This document shows, one piece after another, positions 24,844 through 34,075 of a stretch of DNA of 64,000 nt. Position numbers and translations under genes: made by a program. Where the stretch lies: positions 2,666,001-2,730,000 of the forward strand of contig CP036434.1 of the NCBI GenBank assembly GCA_007751475.1. The letters are read 5' to 3'. Source of the stretch: Saltatorellus ferox (GTDB taxonomy: Bacteria; Planctomycetota; UBA1135; GCA-002686595). How positions within the stretch are numbered: position 1 is the stretch's first letter; every line of letters starts with the position of its first letter. The notes below the pieces were generated by a model. The model worked only from the letters and a program-made list of their open reading frames with translations. It had not been told where the DNA came from and ran no database searches.

Positions 24844-27087
24844 ATGACGTTCCAGTACTCGCTGCGCTTCGAATCCGGAGAGCGCCGCGGCGAAGTCGTA
24901 CCCCTCACGATTGTCGCGGCCCGCGGTGGCTCCTTTACCATCGGGCGCAAGCCAGGCAATTCCCTCCAGGTGACGGATGTGTCGATCTCGGGTCGTCATG
25001 CCGAGCTGGAGATCAGTGAAGACGGGGTGTCGCTCCGCGACCTCAACAGCACGAACGGAACGCTGGTGGGGGGCCGCAAGGTTCGCCAGACGTCCCTGGA
25101 GCCCGGGGATGAGTTCACGCTGGGCGCGGTGGAGTTTTCGCTCCTGGAGTCCGTGGGGGCCTCGGGCGGTTCAGGCGGCGCCGGATTCGATGACTCCTCG
25201 GGCGAGCTCGACGAGCTGGTCTTGGAAGGCGAGGACGAGGTCGCGCCCGCGGTCTCGATGCCCAGGAAGATGCCCTCCGCCACTCCGTCGGCCCCTCCGG
25301 CCTCGAAGCCTGCTCCTCCCCCCCGGATAGCCACGCACCCGCCGGCCGCGGAAGGGCTCGGCGCGACCCAGCTCATGCCCCACGAGGAAGGGCTGGAGAT
25401 CACGGCGGAGGACCTTGCGCGGTCCGCGAAGTCCTCGAAGCTCGGCCCGATCCTGCTCGTCGGTCTCGCGGCGATCGGTGGCGGCGCCTGGTGGTGGCTC
25501 GGTCAGCGTTCCGAAGGCGAGGGCGGAGGGCGCGCCGCATCGGTGACGCCGCCCAGTGCGCCGGACGGGAATCTGCTGACCGCGGGCTACTCGTTCGAGA
25601 ACTCCGAGGGGTGGACCTCGGATCCAGACGTGACGGCCGAGTTCCTGCCCGCTCGTTCCGCGCGCCGCACCGGCACCCGTGGGATCCAGGCGGACCTCGC
25701 GGGCGGCGAATCGGCGCTCATGGAATCGGAAGCGGTTCGCCTCTCCGGTGGCTCGCGCTCCCTCAGGGCCGTCGGCCATGTCCAGGCCGACGCGGGGATC
25801 GAGTTCCGCTTCGGGCTCCGCTATTCCAGTGGCCCAGGCGAGGACGCGATCACGACCACGGTCTGGTCGGACGCCTGCGCAACGGGCGAAGATTTCGTCG
25901 AGGTCAGCCTCGCCGGAACGGCGCCCGCGGGGATGAGTCTCGTCCAGGTCCTTCTTCGGGCGGAGAGCACCGCTGCGCCCGCCGCGGTCGCCGAGGGATC
26001 TGCGGCCGGTGACGCCAGCGACGACGACGCCTTCGCGGACCTCAAGAGCGTCAGCGTCGACGACGTGGCGCTCGTCCCCGCGAGCGACCTGCCCGCCTCC
26101 ATCGTCCAGGACTCGTTCACGCTGACGCCGATCGGCGTCCAGGGCGCGACGAAGGCCGTCTCGCTGACGTCGCTGGATCAGATGCTCGTGTCGCTGCTCC
26201 GCGTGGCGCGCGCCGGGGACGTCGACGGCAGCTCGCTCGGAAGTCAGGACCTGCTTCTGAAGGGCGATGGCGGCGCCGTCCAGCTCAATCCGGCAGCGGC
26301 AGGGTCGCTTCATCTGCGCGTCGAGGAAGCGCTCGCCTCTGGCGGCATCGCCACGCTGAGCGACTCTGGCTACGCCGCCCACGGTTCGACGTTCGAGCGC
26401 TCGGGCGTGACGGGCCTGATCCTCGGGGAGGGGGCTCGGATGGTCGCGCTCAGCTTCCCCGCGCCGGTCGATCTCGTCGCGCGCGGCGGCGACTCGGGGG
26501 TGACCTTCCGGATCGAGCTTCCGACCGCGGATCCGGTGGTGCTCAAGACGAGCTTCATGGAGGAGCGCACGCGCGCCCAGCGCCTCGCGCGGCGAGCGAA
26601 AGAGGAACGGAGTGCCGGCGACAGCGGCTCGGCCCTCGCCAGCTGGAACGAGTTGCTCACCGAAGTTCCCTACGATTCACGCCTGATCGGCGAGGCGGCG
26701 GCGGGTCAGACCGAGCTGCTCGGCGAAGGTCGCTCGCAGCTGAAGGAACTCACGGCCGAGGTCGAGCGCGCTCGATTCTTCGGCCTCGCGGACCTCTTCC
26801 GCGAAAAGCTGGTCCGCGCCGAGGACCTCGGTCGCAGGTTCCGCGGGACCGACGTCGAAACTCAGGCGGTGGCGCTCCGTGACGTGATCCAGCAGGAACT
26901 CGCGGCGCTCGACTCCAGCAACGAGCGAGACGAACTCCAGCGACTGGAGGCCATCGAAACGGTCCTCCGTCGCAGCGGCGCCGAGGATCTCGCGCAGCGT
27001 CTCGACGAGTACAAGAACAGTCAGGCGAGCGGCAGCCGGGATTCGGCCGCCAGCAGCTCGAAACAGAACTCCGCGGGAGGCCAGTGA
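24844..27087 (+). CDS. FHA-domain inner-membrane protein (747 aa), first gene of the pseudopilus operon
   Basis: The N-terminal forkhead-associated domain (about residues 1-105) has its full signature: FTIGRKPGNSLQVTDVSISG, RHAELEI, then LRDLNSTNGTLVGGRKV and LEPGDEFTLGAVEFSLLE. FHA domains bind phosphothreonine peptides. After a Pro/Ala-rich linker a single transmembrane helix (GPILLVGLAAIGGGAWWWLG, about residues 200-219) sends the remaining 520 residues to the periplasm. That part has beta-rich stretches (GYSFENSEGWTSDPDVTAEF) and a C-terminal coiled coil. The stop overlaps the PilM-PilN start (TGATG). A cytoplasmic FHA domain on the first gene suggests that the machine is controlled by Ser/Thr phosphorylation; the kinase gene at 12.5 kb is one possible partner. 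Confidence 0.85.
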   Translation: MTFQYSLRFESGERRGEVVPLTIVAARGGSFTIGRKPGNSLQVTDVSISGRHAELEISEDGVSLRDLNSTNGTLVGGRKVRQTSLEPGDEFTLGAVEFSLLESVGASGGSGGAGFDDSSGELDELVLEGEDEVAPAVSMPRKMPSATPSAPPASKPAPPPRIATHPPAAEGLGATQLMPHEEGLEITAEDLARSAKSSKLGPILLVGLAAIGGGAWWWLGQRSEGEGGGRAASVTPPSAPDGNLLTAGYSFENSEGWTSDPDVTAEFLPARSARRTGTRGIQADLAGGESALMESEAVRLSGGSRSLRAVGHVQADAGIEFRFGLRYSSGPGEDAITTTVWSDACATGEDFVEVSLAGTAPAGMSLVQVLLRAESTAAPAAVAEGSAAGDASDDDAFADLKSVSVDDVALVPASDLPASIVQDSFTLTPIGVQGATKAVSLTSLDQMLVSLLRVARAGDVDGSSLGSQDLLLKGDGGAVQLNPAAAGSLHLRVEEALASGGIATLSDSGYAAHGSTFERSGVTGLILGEGARMVALSFPAPVDLVARGGDSGVTFRIELPTADPVVLKTSFMEERTRAQRLARRAKEERSAGDSGSALASWNELLTEVPYDSRLIGEAAAGQTELLGEGRSQLKELTAEVERARFFGLADLFREKLVRAEDLGRRFRGTDVETQAVALRDVIQQELAALDSSNERDELQRLEAIETVLRRSGAEDLAQRLDEYKNSQASGSRDSAASSSKQNSAGGQ

Positions 27088-28721
27088 TGGCGAGAACAGC
27101 AACCGGAATCGATGTCGGCGCACGCTCGGCCGTGGCACTGAAGGGCTCCTGGAAGGGCGGCACCTTCCACGTCACGAACGTGGCGATCGCTGAGAACCAC
27201 GCGGGGGATCTGGGCTCGGGCTGGGCCGGGCTCGCGCCTGATTTCAAGCTCGGGCGCTCGCGGATCGGCATCAGCGGACGCGAGGTCAACGTGCGCTACA
27301 CGCGCGTCCCCGCCGTGCCGGACTGGCAGCTGCGCAACCTCATGCGCTTCGAGGTCCAGGAGATCGGCGATCAGTCAGGGGCCGAGGTCGCGTCGGACTT
27401 CAACCTCCTGCCGCGCCCGCCTGAGATCGACGGCGAGGACGTCGTGCTGCTCGCGATGAGCCGCGAGACGCTCCTCGACGAGCACCAGAAGGGCCTGGAG
27501 GCGGCGGGGGGCACGCTCGACGCGTTCTCGCCGGCATCGATCGCGCTCTACAACGCGTTCGTCCGCTACGGCGTCGTCCAGGACGACACCGTTCTGGTGG
27601 CGAACATCGGCCACGAGACCACCGATGTCGTGCTGGTGCGCGGCGCGGATCTCCTGTTCGCGAGGAACCTGTCGGGCGGCTCCAGGCTGTTCGACGAGGC
27701 GCTGATGCAGCGCCTCGGGATGGGCGCCTCGCAGGCGGAATCCGTCAAGATCGACCATGTGGACCTCACTCCCGGCGCGCGTCCACGCTCGGCCGAGAGC
27801 GAGAAGGCCACGCGCGCCGTGATGGGCGCGGCCGGTCAGCTCACCTCGCTGCTGCAGAGCGCGGTGATGTTCTGCAAGACTCAGGTGAAGCTCTCCGGTC
27901 TCAAGGTCGATCGGGTGCTGATCTGCGGCGGCGGCGCTGCGCTGGCCGGACTGCCGGAGTACCTCTCGGCCGGGATGGGCGTGCCCGTGCATCTCTTCGA
28001 CGCGTTCCACGTCGTGGATACGTCGGCGCTCACGCCGGAGGAGAGCGAGGTACTGGAGGCCCACGAACTGGAGGCCGTCGTGGCGCTCGGCCTCGCGACC
28101 ATGGCGTCGGACAAGGACGCCTACTCACTGGAGATCGTGCCGTCCGGGCTCGCGAAGAAGCGCGAGTTCTTCGGCGGGACGCTCTGGCTGATCGCGGCGG
28201 GCCTGCTCGGCATCGGCTTCCTCGGTTTCCGCGTCCAGCACCTCGCCGCGAAGCTCGATCGGGTCGAGGGCGTGAGCCGTGGGCTCGCGTCGAAGGTCAA
28301 GCGCGCCCGGGCGATCCACGAGAGCACGGAAGAACTCGTCGCGGCGAACGCGGAGCTGGCCGTGCGCACGGAGTCGCTCCAGGGCATCGCCGGATCGGGC
28401 GAGCAGGTGGCGCGCGCGCTCGCCTTCTTCGACGACCATCTGCCGCAGGATTTCTGGATCACGCGGATCGAGAGTTCCTTCGAGTCCGACCAGGAACTCG
28501 GCATCGAGCGCCAGCAGGAGCGCCCGGTTCTCGTGGTGCGTGGCAGCCTGCGCGAGGGCGTGGATTCGCCGACGGAGCAGTTCCAGGCCATGGTCAACAA
28601 GCTTCAGGAGACGATGCCGAAGGCCGTCCTGAACCCGGGTCTGGATCGCCAGGCCTTCAGCATCGACATGTCCCTTTTTGCGCCCGTGGAAACACCCGCT
28701 AACAACAACGAGGACGCCTGA
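27087..28721 (+). CDS. PilM-PilN-like fusion, actin-like ATPase plus inner-membrane platform (544 aa)
   Basis: The N-terminal ~350 residues are PilM-like: TATGIDVGARSAVALKGSW is the first phosphate-binding loop of the actin fold, NLMRFEVQEIG is a PilM hallmark, VLVANIGHETTDVVLVRG the second loop and RVLICGGGAALAGLPEYLSA the adenosine motif. A transmembrane helix follows at about 360-380 (GTLWLIAAGLLGIGFLGF), then a PilN-like coiled coil and ferredoxin-like domain (FFDDHLPQDFWITRIES). In type IV pili these are usually two genes; the same fused layout occurs in GspL of type II secretion. The ATG overlaps the previous stop. It would link cytoplasmic motor parts to the pseudopilus. Confidence 0.87.
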   Translation: MARTATGIDVGARSAVALKGSWKGGTFHVTNVAIAENHAGDLGSGWAGLAPDFKLGRSRIGISGREVNVRYTRVPAVPDWQLRNLMRFEVQEIGDQSGAEVASDFNLLPRPPEIDGEDVVLLAMSRETLLDEHQKGLEAAGGTLDAFSPASIALYNAFVRYGVVQDDTVLVANIGHETTDVVLVRGADLLFARNLSGGSRLFDEALMQRLGMGASQAESVKIDHVDLTPGARPRSAESEKATRAVMGAAGQLTSLLQSAVMFCKTQVKLSGLKVDRVLICGGGAALAGLPEYLSAGMGVPVHLFDAFHVVDTSALTPEESEVLEAHELEAVVALGLATMASDKDAYSLEIVPSGLAKKREFFGGTLWLIAAGLLGIGFLGFRVQHLAAKLDRVEGVSRGLASKVKRARAIHESTEELVAANAELAVRTESLQGIAGSGEQVARALAFFDDHLPQDFWITRIESSFESDQELGIERQQERPVLVVRGSLREGVDSPTEQFQAMVNKLQETMPKAVLNPGLDRQAFSIDMSLFAPVETPANNNEDA

Positions 28722-29545
28722 TGGACGCGAGCGAAGTCTGGCAAGAGAACAAGAAGTTCATCATCACGGTGGGCTCCGGCCTCTTCGTGTTCCTGATCGG
28801 AACGATGGTGATCAACAGCCTCTACATGGGCGATATCAGCAATATCCAGCGGGCCACGAGCAAGGCGCAGAGGGAGCTGAGCGGCGAGATGTTCAGCGCC
28901 TCCGACCTGGGCATGGCCGAGGACGAGAACGAGGCGCTGCGGAAGCTGTATGAAACCGCCCGTGCCGCCGCTGAGTTCCGGCCGCGGCCCGAGTTCATGC
29001 TCGATCCTTCGGGCGGCTCGGCGCAGGCGGCCTATCAGACCGCCCAGGCTCTGATCCGTGATCGCCTCGGCGACCTGGCGAGCCGCAAGCGCGCGTTTCT
29101 CCCGGACGGGCTCGACCTCGAGATGCAGAAGACGCGCAACGTCGACGCCCTCGAGCGCCACATGCACGCCCTCGACATGCTCGAGCGCACGCTCGTCCTG
29201 GCCCTGGAGTCCGGCGTTCGTCAGGTCCGTGCGATCGAGATCAAGCTCGACCCGACCTTTCAGCGCGGCCGCGGCCTCGGGGCGATCGAGCGTACGGAAG
29301 TGACCCTCGACTGCGTCGCGCCCTCCGAGGCGATCACTCGCTGGCTCAGCCTCTGCGAGACGCCTCTGGCGGCAGCCGACTCGGAGAGTTCCTCCCTGGC
29401 GGCCATTCGTGCGCAGGCGCTTCCGGTCCGAGAGCTCGACCTGAAGAGCAGCCAGTCGAAGAAGGACGATGACGTCCGAGCCCGGGTCACGTTCGACGTG
29501 GTTCGGATCCATGAGATCGAAGAAGCCGACGAGGACGAAGGCTGA
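28721..29545 (+). CDS. PilO/GspM-like inner-membrane platform protein (274 aa)
   Basis: One N-terminal transmembrane helix (FIITVGSGLFVFLIGTMVIN, about residues 12-31), a coiled-coil stretch (IQRATSKAQRELSGEMFSAS and AEDENEALRKLYETARAAAE), then a periplasmic domain. This is the layout of PilO and GspM, although I see no strongly conserved motif. The assignment rests on topology and on its place directly after the PilM-PilN fusion, with stop and start overlapping (TGATG). A C-terminal extension of acidic residues closes the protein. Confidence 0.7.
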   Translation: MDASEVWQENKKFIITVGSGLFVFLIGTMVINSLYMGDISNIQRATSKAQRELSGEMFSASDLGMAEDENEALRKLYETARAAAEFRPRPEFMLDPSGGSAQAAYQTAQALIRDRLGDLASRKRAFLPDGLDLEMQKTRNVDALERHMHALDMLERTLVLALESGVRQVRAIEIKLDPTFQRGRGLGAIERTEVTLDCVAPSEAITRWLSLCETPLAAADSESSSLAAIRAQALPVRELDLKSSQSKKDDDVRARVTFDVVRIHEIEEADEDEG

Positions 29546-29547
29546 TC

Positions 29548-29679
29548 ATGCGCGTGAAAGTCCTTCCAGATCCATCGCTGTATCCAGCCCCGTATGGTTC
29601 GCCAGAGGGCCCAAGGGCCTGCGACCCGCGTGACCACAACCGAGCTTCGAGTCGTTTCCGAGAGGTGAGCCGTGCGTAA
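29548..29679 (+). CDS. Possible 43-aa small ORF bridging two operon genes
   Basis: ATG two bases after the preceding stop, ending TAA inside the first codons of the next gene. The peptide (MRVKVLPDPSLYPAPYGSPE, then Pro/Arg-rich) resembles no family. It fills the only sizeable gap in this part of the operon, so it may act as a translational coupler; it could equally be chance. Confidence 0.22.
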   Translation: MRVKVLPDPSLYPAPYGSPEGPRACDPRDHNRASSRFREVSRA

Positions 29680-32377
29680 GGAACCCATCGTTTTCCTCGT
29701 CTTCGCCGCCTTCATCGGGTGGAAGTCCAGCGAGATGCTCGGCGATACCACGCGGGCTCCTCGCGACCGTGCGAAGCAGAAGGAGTACATCAACGCGTAC
29801 CTGCCGGACGTCGATCTGGCGCTCGCCGATACGTCGCGTGACGCGACGTTCGAGCGCGACCTGTTCGCGCCGCCTTCGCCGACGTCTCCGCTGCCGGCGC
29901 TTCCGGTTCGTCTGCCGCCGCTGGAGCCGCTGACGGCGCTGGCTCCGCCCACGGGCTGGGGCCCGGCGCCGGCCCACTACGGCAAGCTTCTGCGCCAGCC
30001 TGTCATGCCCGCGAATGCGAGCGAAGAGCCAGGGCTTTTCGCCATCGGCGCCGCGGACGACGTCGAGGCAGGCGAAGAAGAGGCAGCCGAGGTTCTCGAT
30101 CTGGAGGAGCTTCCCGACGATCCGGATGCGCGCGCGGCGCGCATCGCGGGCTTCAAGAAGCAGTTCGACTGGATCTACCTGAACAGCTTCCGGTTCGGAC
30201 GCATCCTCAACGAGGATCGCTACACCCTCGACGTGGCGTCGGGTCCTGAGATCGACTTCCTCGAGCTGGACCCCGCGACGGGAGCGCCACGGTTCGGCGC
30301 CAGCGTCAAGTACGGCCCCGATCGCTACGACGAGTTCGGGCTCGTGGACAGCCCGCTCACGACCATCGAGGTCGGGTTCGCGAAGTTTGGTGATCCGCTG
30401 CTGGAGACGAGGATGGACGCGGCTCTCGCCTTTGCGGAACGCTGCCTGCTCCTGCGCAACGAGACGCCCCGTGCTCTCGAGGTGGCGGCCGAGCTCTTCC
30501 GTCGCGCCGAAGCGGTCAACACCCAGGACAGCCCGCGCCCGCGGCTCGGGCTGGCGCGGACCATGGAACTCGGGTTCCAGCTCGATCAGGCGTTCGAGGT
30601 CTACCAGGATCTCCTGACGTCGGGGCATGAGTCCAATCCCTCGGTGCACGCACGCCTAGGGAGCCTCTACGCCACGCTGCGGATGGACGGGATGGCCCGG
30701 ACGAGCTTCGAGACGGCGCTGAAGATCGCGCGCACGGACTGGGAGGCCCGCCTTCGATTTGGCGAGTTCCTGAGTTCGCTCGGGCTCCACGACCAGGCGC
30801 TGGAGCATCTGCGCGAGGCCGTCTTGCGCGAGCCGAAAGCGCCCGAGGACAAGCCCTGGCGCGTCGAGATTCGACTCGCGAACGCAGGGGCTCTGCTGGC
30901 CGCCGGTCGCGTCGACGAGGCGTTCGACGCGTTCGCCACGGCGGTCTCCGCGGATCAGGCCAACGAGGTCGGACGACGGGCCGAGGCCGAGGCCGGCCAG
31001 CTCTCGGCGGCACGGCTTTCGAAGAAGCCGGCGGCCAAGGAGTTCCTCGCCGCGGCGGGCACCGAGGCGGCCGACGGTAGCTTCGACGTGCTCCTTGCCC
31101 AGGGTCTGCTGGCGATGGATCAGGGCCGCTGGGAGGAATCGGCCCAGGCGCTGGCGCTCGCGGTGAACTCGGATCCGTTCCGCGCCCACGAGGCGCTCCG
31201 CGCGCTGAGCCGGCTGGCGGAGATCACCGGGAACCCCGAGGACGCAGCGACGTTCGCCAGCGATGCGCTCAGCGCCAATCCTTCCGACCCGTGGACGCTC
31301 TTCCAGCTCGGCCGACTGGCCGAGCGCGATGGGGACGAGGGGCAGGCGCGCAACGCCTACCGCGCGGCGCTGGACCTCGAGCTCGACTTCGCGCCGGCGC
31401 TGGAGCGCATGGGAGCTCTCCTGCACGATGCGGGCGAGCACGAGGCGGCCGAGCGCTACTACGACCGCGCCGTTTCCATCGAGCCGGACGCCGCCGCTGT
31501 CTGGTCGCGACGGGGCTGGAACGCGCTCAGCCTCGATCAGCTCGATCTCGCTCGGACGTCGTTCGACGAGGCGCGCAGGCTGCAGCCCACGCTGGAATCC
31601 GCGCGGGCGGGCCTCGCCTGGTGGAACTACGCTTCGGGCGAGACCGAGGAGGCGATCACGCTGTTCGGTGAGATCGTCGACGACCGTCGCGCCGTCGGGG
31701 AAGAGGATCGGGTCGTACGCTACGCCGAGGCGACGGCGGCCGCGATCAAGGACAACGACGCGAAGGAGGTCTTCCGGGACCGCTTCGACCGGACGAACGG
31801 GCGGGTCGGGAACGGCTGGACCCTGGACCAGGGCTTCGGGCCGCTCGCGGACCTCGTGGAAGGCCATGTCGAGATCCAGGGAAACCAGGATCGCGGCGGA
31901 CGGACCCGCGTGTTCCGATCGCTGCCACCGGATCGCTTCATCGCGTTCTCCGCGGAGATCACGGTCGGGCCGGAGGCCAAGGGCACGCGCGTCGGGCTCT
32001 TTATCTCCTCCGAGCGGCTCCGTTCCGGCGGCGCGTCGGAGGTCCAGTCGGAGATCACGATCAGCCGAAGCCGCGACGGTGATCTGCAGGTCCGCGTTCT
32101 CAAGGCCGTCACCGACGAGGAAGCGGTGCAGCGCACGGTCAACGGACCCGTGTGGCCGATCGGCGAGCCGATCAACGTGGCCATCGAGCGCACCGGCGAT
32201 GACCTCGACTCGGCCTTCACCGTGTACGTGGACGGCGAGCCCGTGGCTGCGGGCCTCGAATCGGACCGGCTCACGGCTTCGCGGACCCCGGTCAACTTCG
32301 GTGTCTTCGTCGAGGGCGAAACCGGCCGCCGCGCAGATGTCAGCTTCGATAACGTCCGCGTCGTGAGGCGCAAATGA
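29672..32377 (+). CDS. TPR protein with LamG-like C-terminal domain, possible PilP/GspC substitute (901 aa)
   Basis: GTG start with AGAGGTGA four bases upstream. The N-terminus has one short hydrophobic helix (PIVFLVFAAFIGWKSSEMLG), then a Pro-rich periplasmic linker with FERDLFAPPSP, reminiscent of the RDPF-type segment of PilP/GspC, which occupies this gene position in other operons. Residues about 240-660 are TPR-like arrays (ALEHLREAVLREPKAPEDKP, AERYYDRAVSIEPDAAAVWS). The last ~200 residues (FRDRFDRTNGRVGNGWTLDQ to SFDNVRVVRRK) form a concanavalin-like beta-sandwich of the kind that binds glycans. The stop overlaps the GspG start by four bases. Role: inferred periplasmic scaffold. Confidence 0.75.
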   Translation: MRKEPIVFLVFAAFIGWKSSEMLGDTTRAPRDRAKQKEYINAYLPDVDLALADTSRDATFERDLFAPPSPTSPLPALPVRLPPLEPLTALAPPTGWGPAPAHYGKLLRQPVMPANASEEPGLFAIGAADDVEAGEEEAAEVLDLEELPDDPDARAARIAGFKKQFDWIYLNSFRFGRILNEDRYTLDVASGPEIDFLELDPATGAPRFGASVKYGPDRYDEFGLVDSPLTTIEVGFAKFGDPLLETRMDAALAFAERCLLLRNETPRALEVAAELFRRAEAVNTQDSPRPRLGLARTMELGFQLDQAFEVYQDLLTSGHESNPSVHARLGSLYATLRMDGMARTSFETALKIARTDWEARLRFGEFLSSLGLHDQALEHLREAVLREPKAPEDKPWRVEIRLANAGALLAAGRVDEAFDAFATAVSADQANEVGRRAEAEAGQLSAARLSKKPAAKEFLAAAGTEAADGSFDVLLAQGLLAMDQGRWEESAQALALAVNSDPFRAHEALRALSRLAEITGNPEDAATFASDALSANPSDPWTLFQLGRLAERDGDEGQARNAYRAALDLELDFAPALERMGALLHDAGEHEAAERYYDRAVSIEPDAAAVWSRRGWNALSLDQLDLARTSFDEARRLQPTLESARAGLAWWNYASGETEEAITLFGEIVDDRRAVGEEDRVVRYAEATAAAIKDNDAKEVFRDRFDRTNGRVGNGWTLDQGFGPLADLVEGHVEIQGNQDRGGRTRVFRSLPPDRFIAFSAEITVGPEAKGTRVGLFISSERLRSGGASEVQSEITISRSRDGDLQVRVLKAVTDEEAVQRTVNGPVWPIGEPINVAIERTGDDLDSAFTVYVDGEPVAAGLESDRLTASRTPVNFGVFVEGETGRRADVSFDNVRVVRRK

Positions 32378-33045
32378 TCCTGCCCTACATGCCTGGACGA
32401 CACCAAACCCTCTCCCTTGCCGGGCGCCCGCGCGCTGGCTTCACGCTCGTCGAGATCCTCGCGGTGATCATCATCATCGCGGTGCTCGTCGCCTTCCTCA
32501 TCCCGAACCTGCTCGCGGGCGGGGATGCGGTGAACGTCAGCGCCACGCGGACGTTCCTCGGTCAACTCACCAGTGAGATCGAGAGCTACGAGCGCCAGGA
32601 GGGAGCCTACCCTGCCTCGACCTTCCCGAAGGACATGGACCCGAAGCCATCGGCCGTTAACATGGGGATCGAGGCGCTCGTCATCGCGCTCATGCCGGCG
32701 GACGGTAGCTACAGCGCAGCCGCCGCGTACGACGACAAGCTCTGCAACACCGATGGCGACAACACGAAGCGCAGCCTGACTCGCTTCACCAGCGCCGACG
32801 CGTTCGAGCTCCGGGACAGCTGGGAGAATCCCATCGTGTACCTCCACCGTCGCGACTACGAGAAGGGCTGTGCCTACCTCGCATTCGTCGAGGAGGAGTC
32901 GGACTTCATCGAGGTGAAGGTGACCGCTGCGATCAATCCCGCGACCGGTGATCCGTACCGGCAGGATTCGTTCCAGCTCCTCTCGGCGGGCCCCGACGGA
33001 CTCTTTGGAACCGACGACGACATTGGGAATTTCAGCCGCAACTGA
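32374..33045 (+). CDS. gspG: Major pseudopilin, GspG-like (223 aa)
   Basis: Class III prepilin signal with the peptidase site in RAGFTLVEILAVIIIIAVLV: cleavage after Gly, methylatable Phe at +1 and Glu at +5. The hydrophobic helix is followed by a globular domain (TRTFLGQLTSEIESYERQEG, YPAS) typical of GspG, including the late Asp-rich loop LLSAGPDGLFGTDDDIGNFS, which matches the calcium-binding C-terminal loop of GspG. At 223 residues it is longer than the usual ~145 because of an insertion in the middle (about residues 95-140). It should form the shaft of the pseudopilus. ATGA overlap with the upstream TPR gene. Confidence 0.92.
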   Translation: MILPYMPGRHQTLSLAGRPRAGFTLVEILAVIIIIAVLVAFLIPNLLAGGDAVNVSATRTFLGQLTSEIESYERQEGAYPASTFPKDMDPKPSAVNMGIEALVIALMPADGSYSAAAAYDDKLCNTDGDNTKRSLTRFTSADAFELRDSWENPIVYLHRRDYEKGCAYLAFVEEESDFIEVKVTAAINPATGDPYRQDSFQLLSAGPDGLFGTDDDIGNFSRN

Positions 33046-34075
33046 GCGCCACTCGGAGGGCGAACCCGACCTTCGGTCGGGCTTCACGCTGCTCGAACTG
33101 CTGCTCGTGATGACGCTTCTCGGCACGATCCTGGGGGTCGGGCTCGGGGCGTTTGCCTCGTTCGACCCCGGCCGGCGCGCGGCCCGGGGACTCGTCGCCA
33201 ATGCGCTTCGTCAAGCCAGGAACGAGGCCATCGCCCATCGCGCACCGGCGCGCGTTCTTTTCGACCCGGCCACGCGAACGATCACGTCCGAAGGGACGGC
33301 AGTCGCGGGCACGTGGCGCTTCGAAACGCCCGCGATGGAAGGAGCGCGGGGCATCAGCGGACTGGCGCAGGGCTTCCCCGGGACGCCGCTCACCGACGAT
33401 GGCTTCGTGGGGAAGGCCCTCGATATGGATGTGGGGGGGCGCGGTGCGAAGGTGGTGTTCGACCTGTCCAGCGAGCCCCTTTTTCGGGTGCGCCGCGGCT
33501 TCCGTCTCTCCTGCGCTCTCCGCCCCAAGACGCTCGAGGCCGCGCAGATCCTCGATTTCGGCGGCGTGGTGGAGATGAGTTCCTTCGAGGACGGGTCGAT
33601 TGGCTTCAGCGTCGTCACGCGCCGCGTGGACGAACTCGGCCGTTCGATCCCCGGGGAAACCATCAATGTTCGCACCTCCCCGGGTGCCATCGAAGCGGGT
33701 CGCTGGAGCCAGGTCGAAGTGCGCTACGACGGCGCCTGGCTCAGCGCGCTTTCGGACGGCGTGCCGGTCGCGATGCGCGCCGAGACGAGGGAACTCTGGG
33801 ACGTGGAGAAGCCTCTGGTGATCGGCGGCGGTCGCAGCGGCTACGACGGCCAGATCGACGATCTCGTGATCCTCGTCGCGCGGGAAGGCGAGACGTTCAT
33901 CTTGCCCTCCAGCGTCGAGTTCGACGCGAGGGAACCCTTCGAGGTTCGCTTCGACGAGGGCGGTGGACTCGACCCCATCGCCCATGCGCGTCCGGTGGAG
34001 ATCGGGCTGAAGTTCGACGACGGGACCAGCGATGGACTCGTCGTGCAGGTATTCGGAACGGTGGAGACACGCTGA
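33023..34075 (+). CDS. gspH: GspH-like minor pseudopilin carrying a LamG-like domain (350 aa)
   Basis: Prepilin signal RSGFTLLELLLVMTLLGTIL (Gly-Phe, Glu at +5), then RRAARGLVANALRQARNEAI, the classic start of the GspH/FimT globular part. From about residue 110 to 290 an extra beta-sandwich is inserted: FVGKALDMDVGGRGAKVVF, FRLSCALRPKTLEAAQILDF, then GRWSQVEVRYDGAWLSALSD and YDGQIDDLVIL, which is the LamG/concanavalin pattern. Typical GspH is about 170 residues. The start is uncertain: no ATG lies close, so TTG at 33023, overlapping the GspG end by 23 bases, is chosen. The stop overlaps the giant GspK start. Confidence 0.82.
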   Translation: MGISAATERHSEGEPDLRSGFTLLELLLVMTLLGTILGVGLGAFASFDPGRRAARGLVANALRQARNEAIAHRAPARVLFDPATRTITSEGTAVAGTWRFETPAMEGARGISGLAQGFPGTPLTDDGFVGKALDMDVGGRGAKVVFDLSSEPLFRVRRGFRLSCALRPKTLEAAQILDFGGVVEMSSFEDGSIGFSVVTRRVDELGRSIPGETINVRTSPGAIEAGRWSQVEVRYDGAWLSALSDGVPVAMRAETRELWDVEKPLVIGGGRSGYDGQIDDLVILVAREGETFILPSSVEFDAREPFEVRFDEGGGLDPIAHARPVEIGLKFDDGTSDGLVVQVFGTVETR

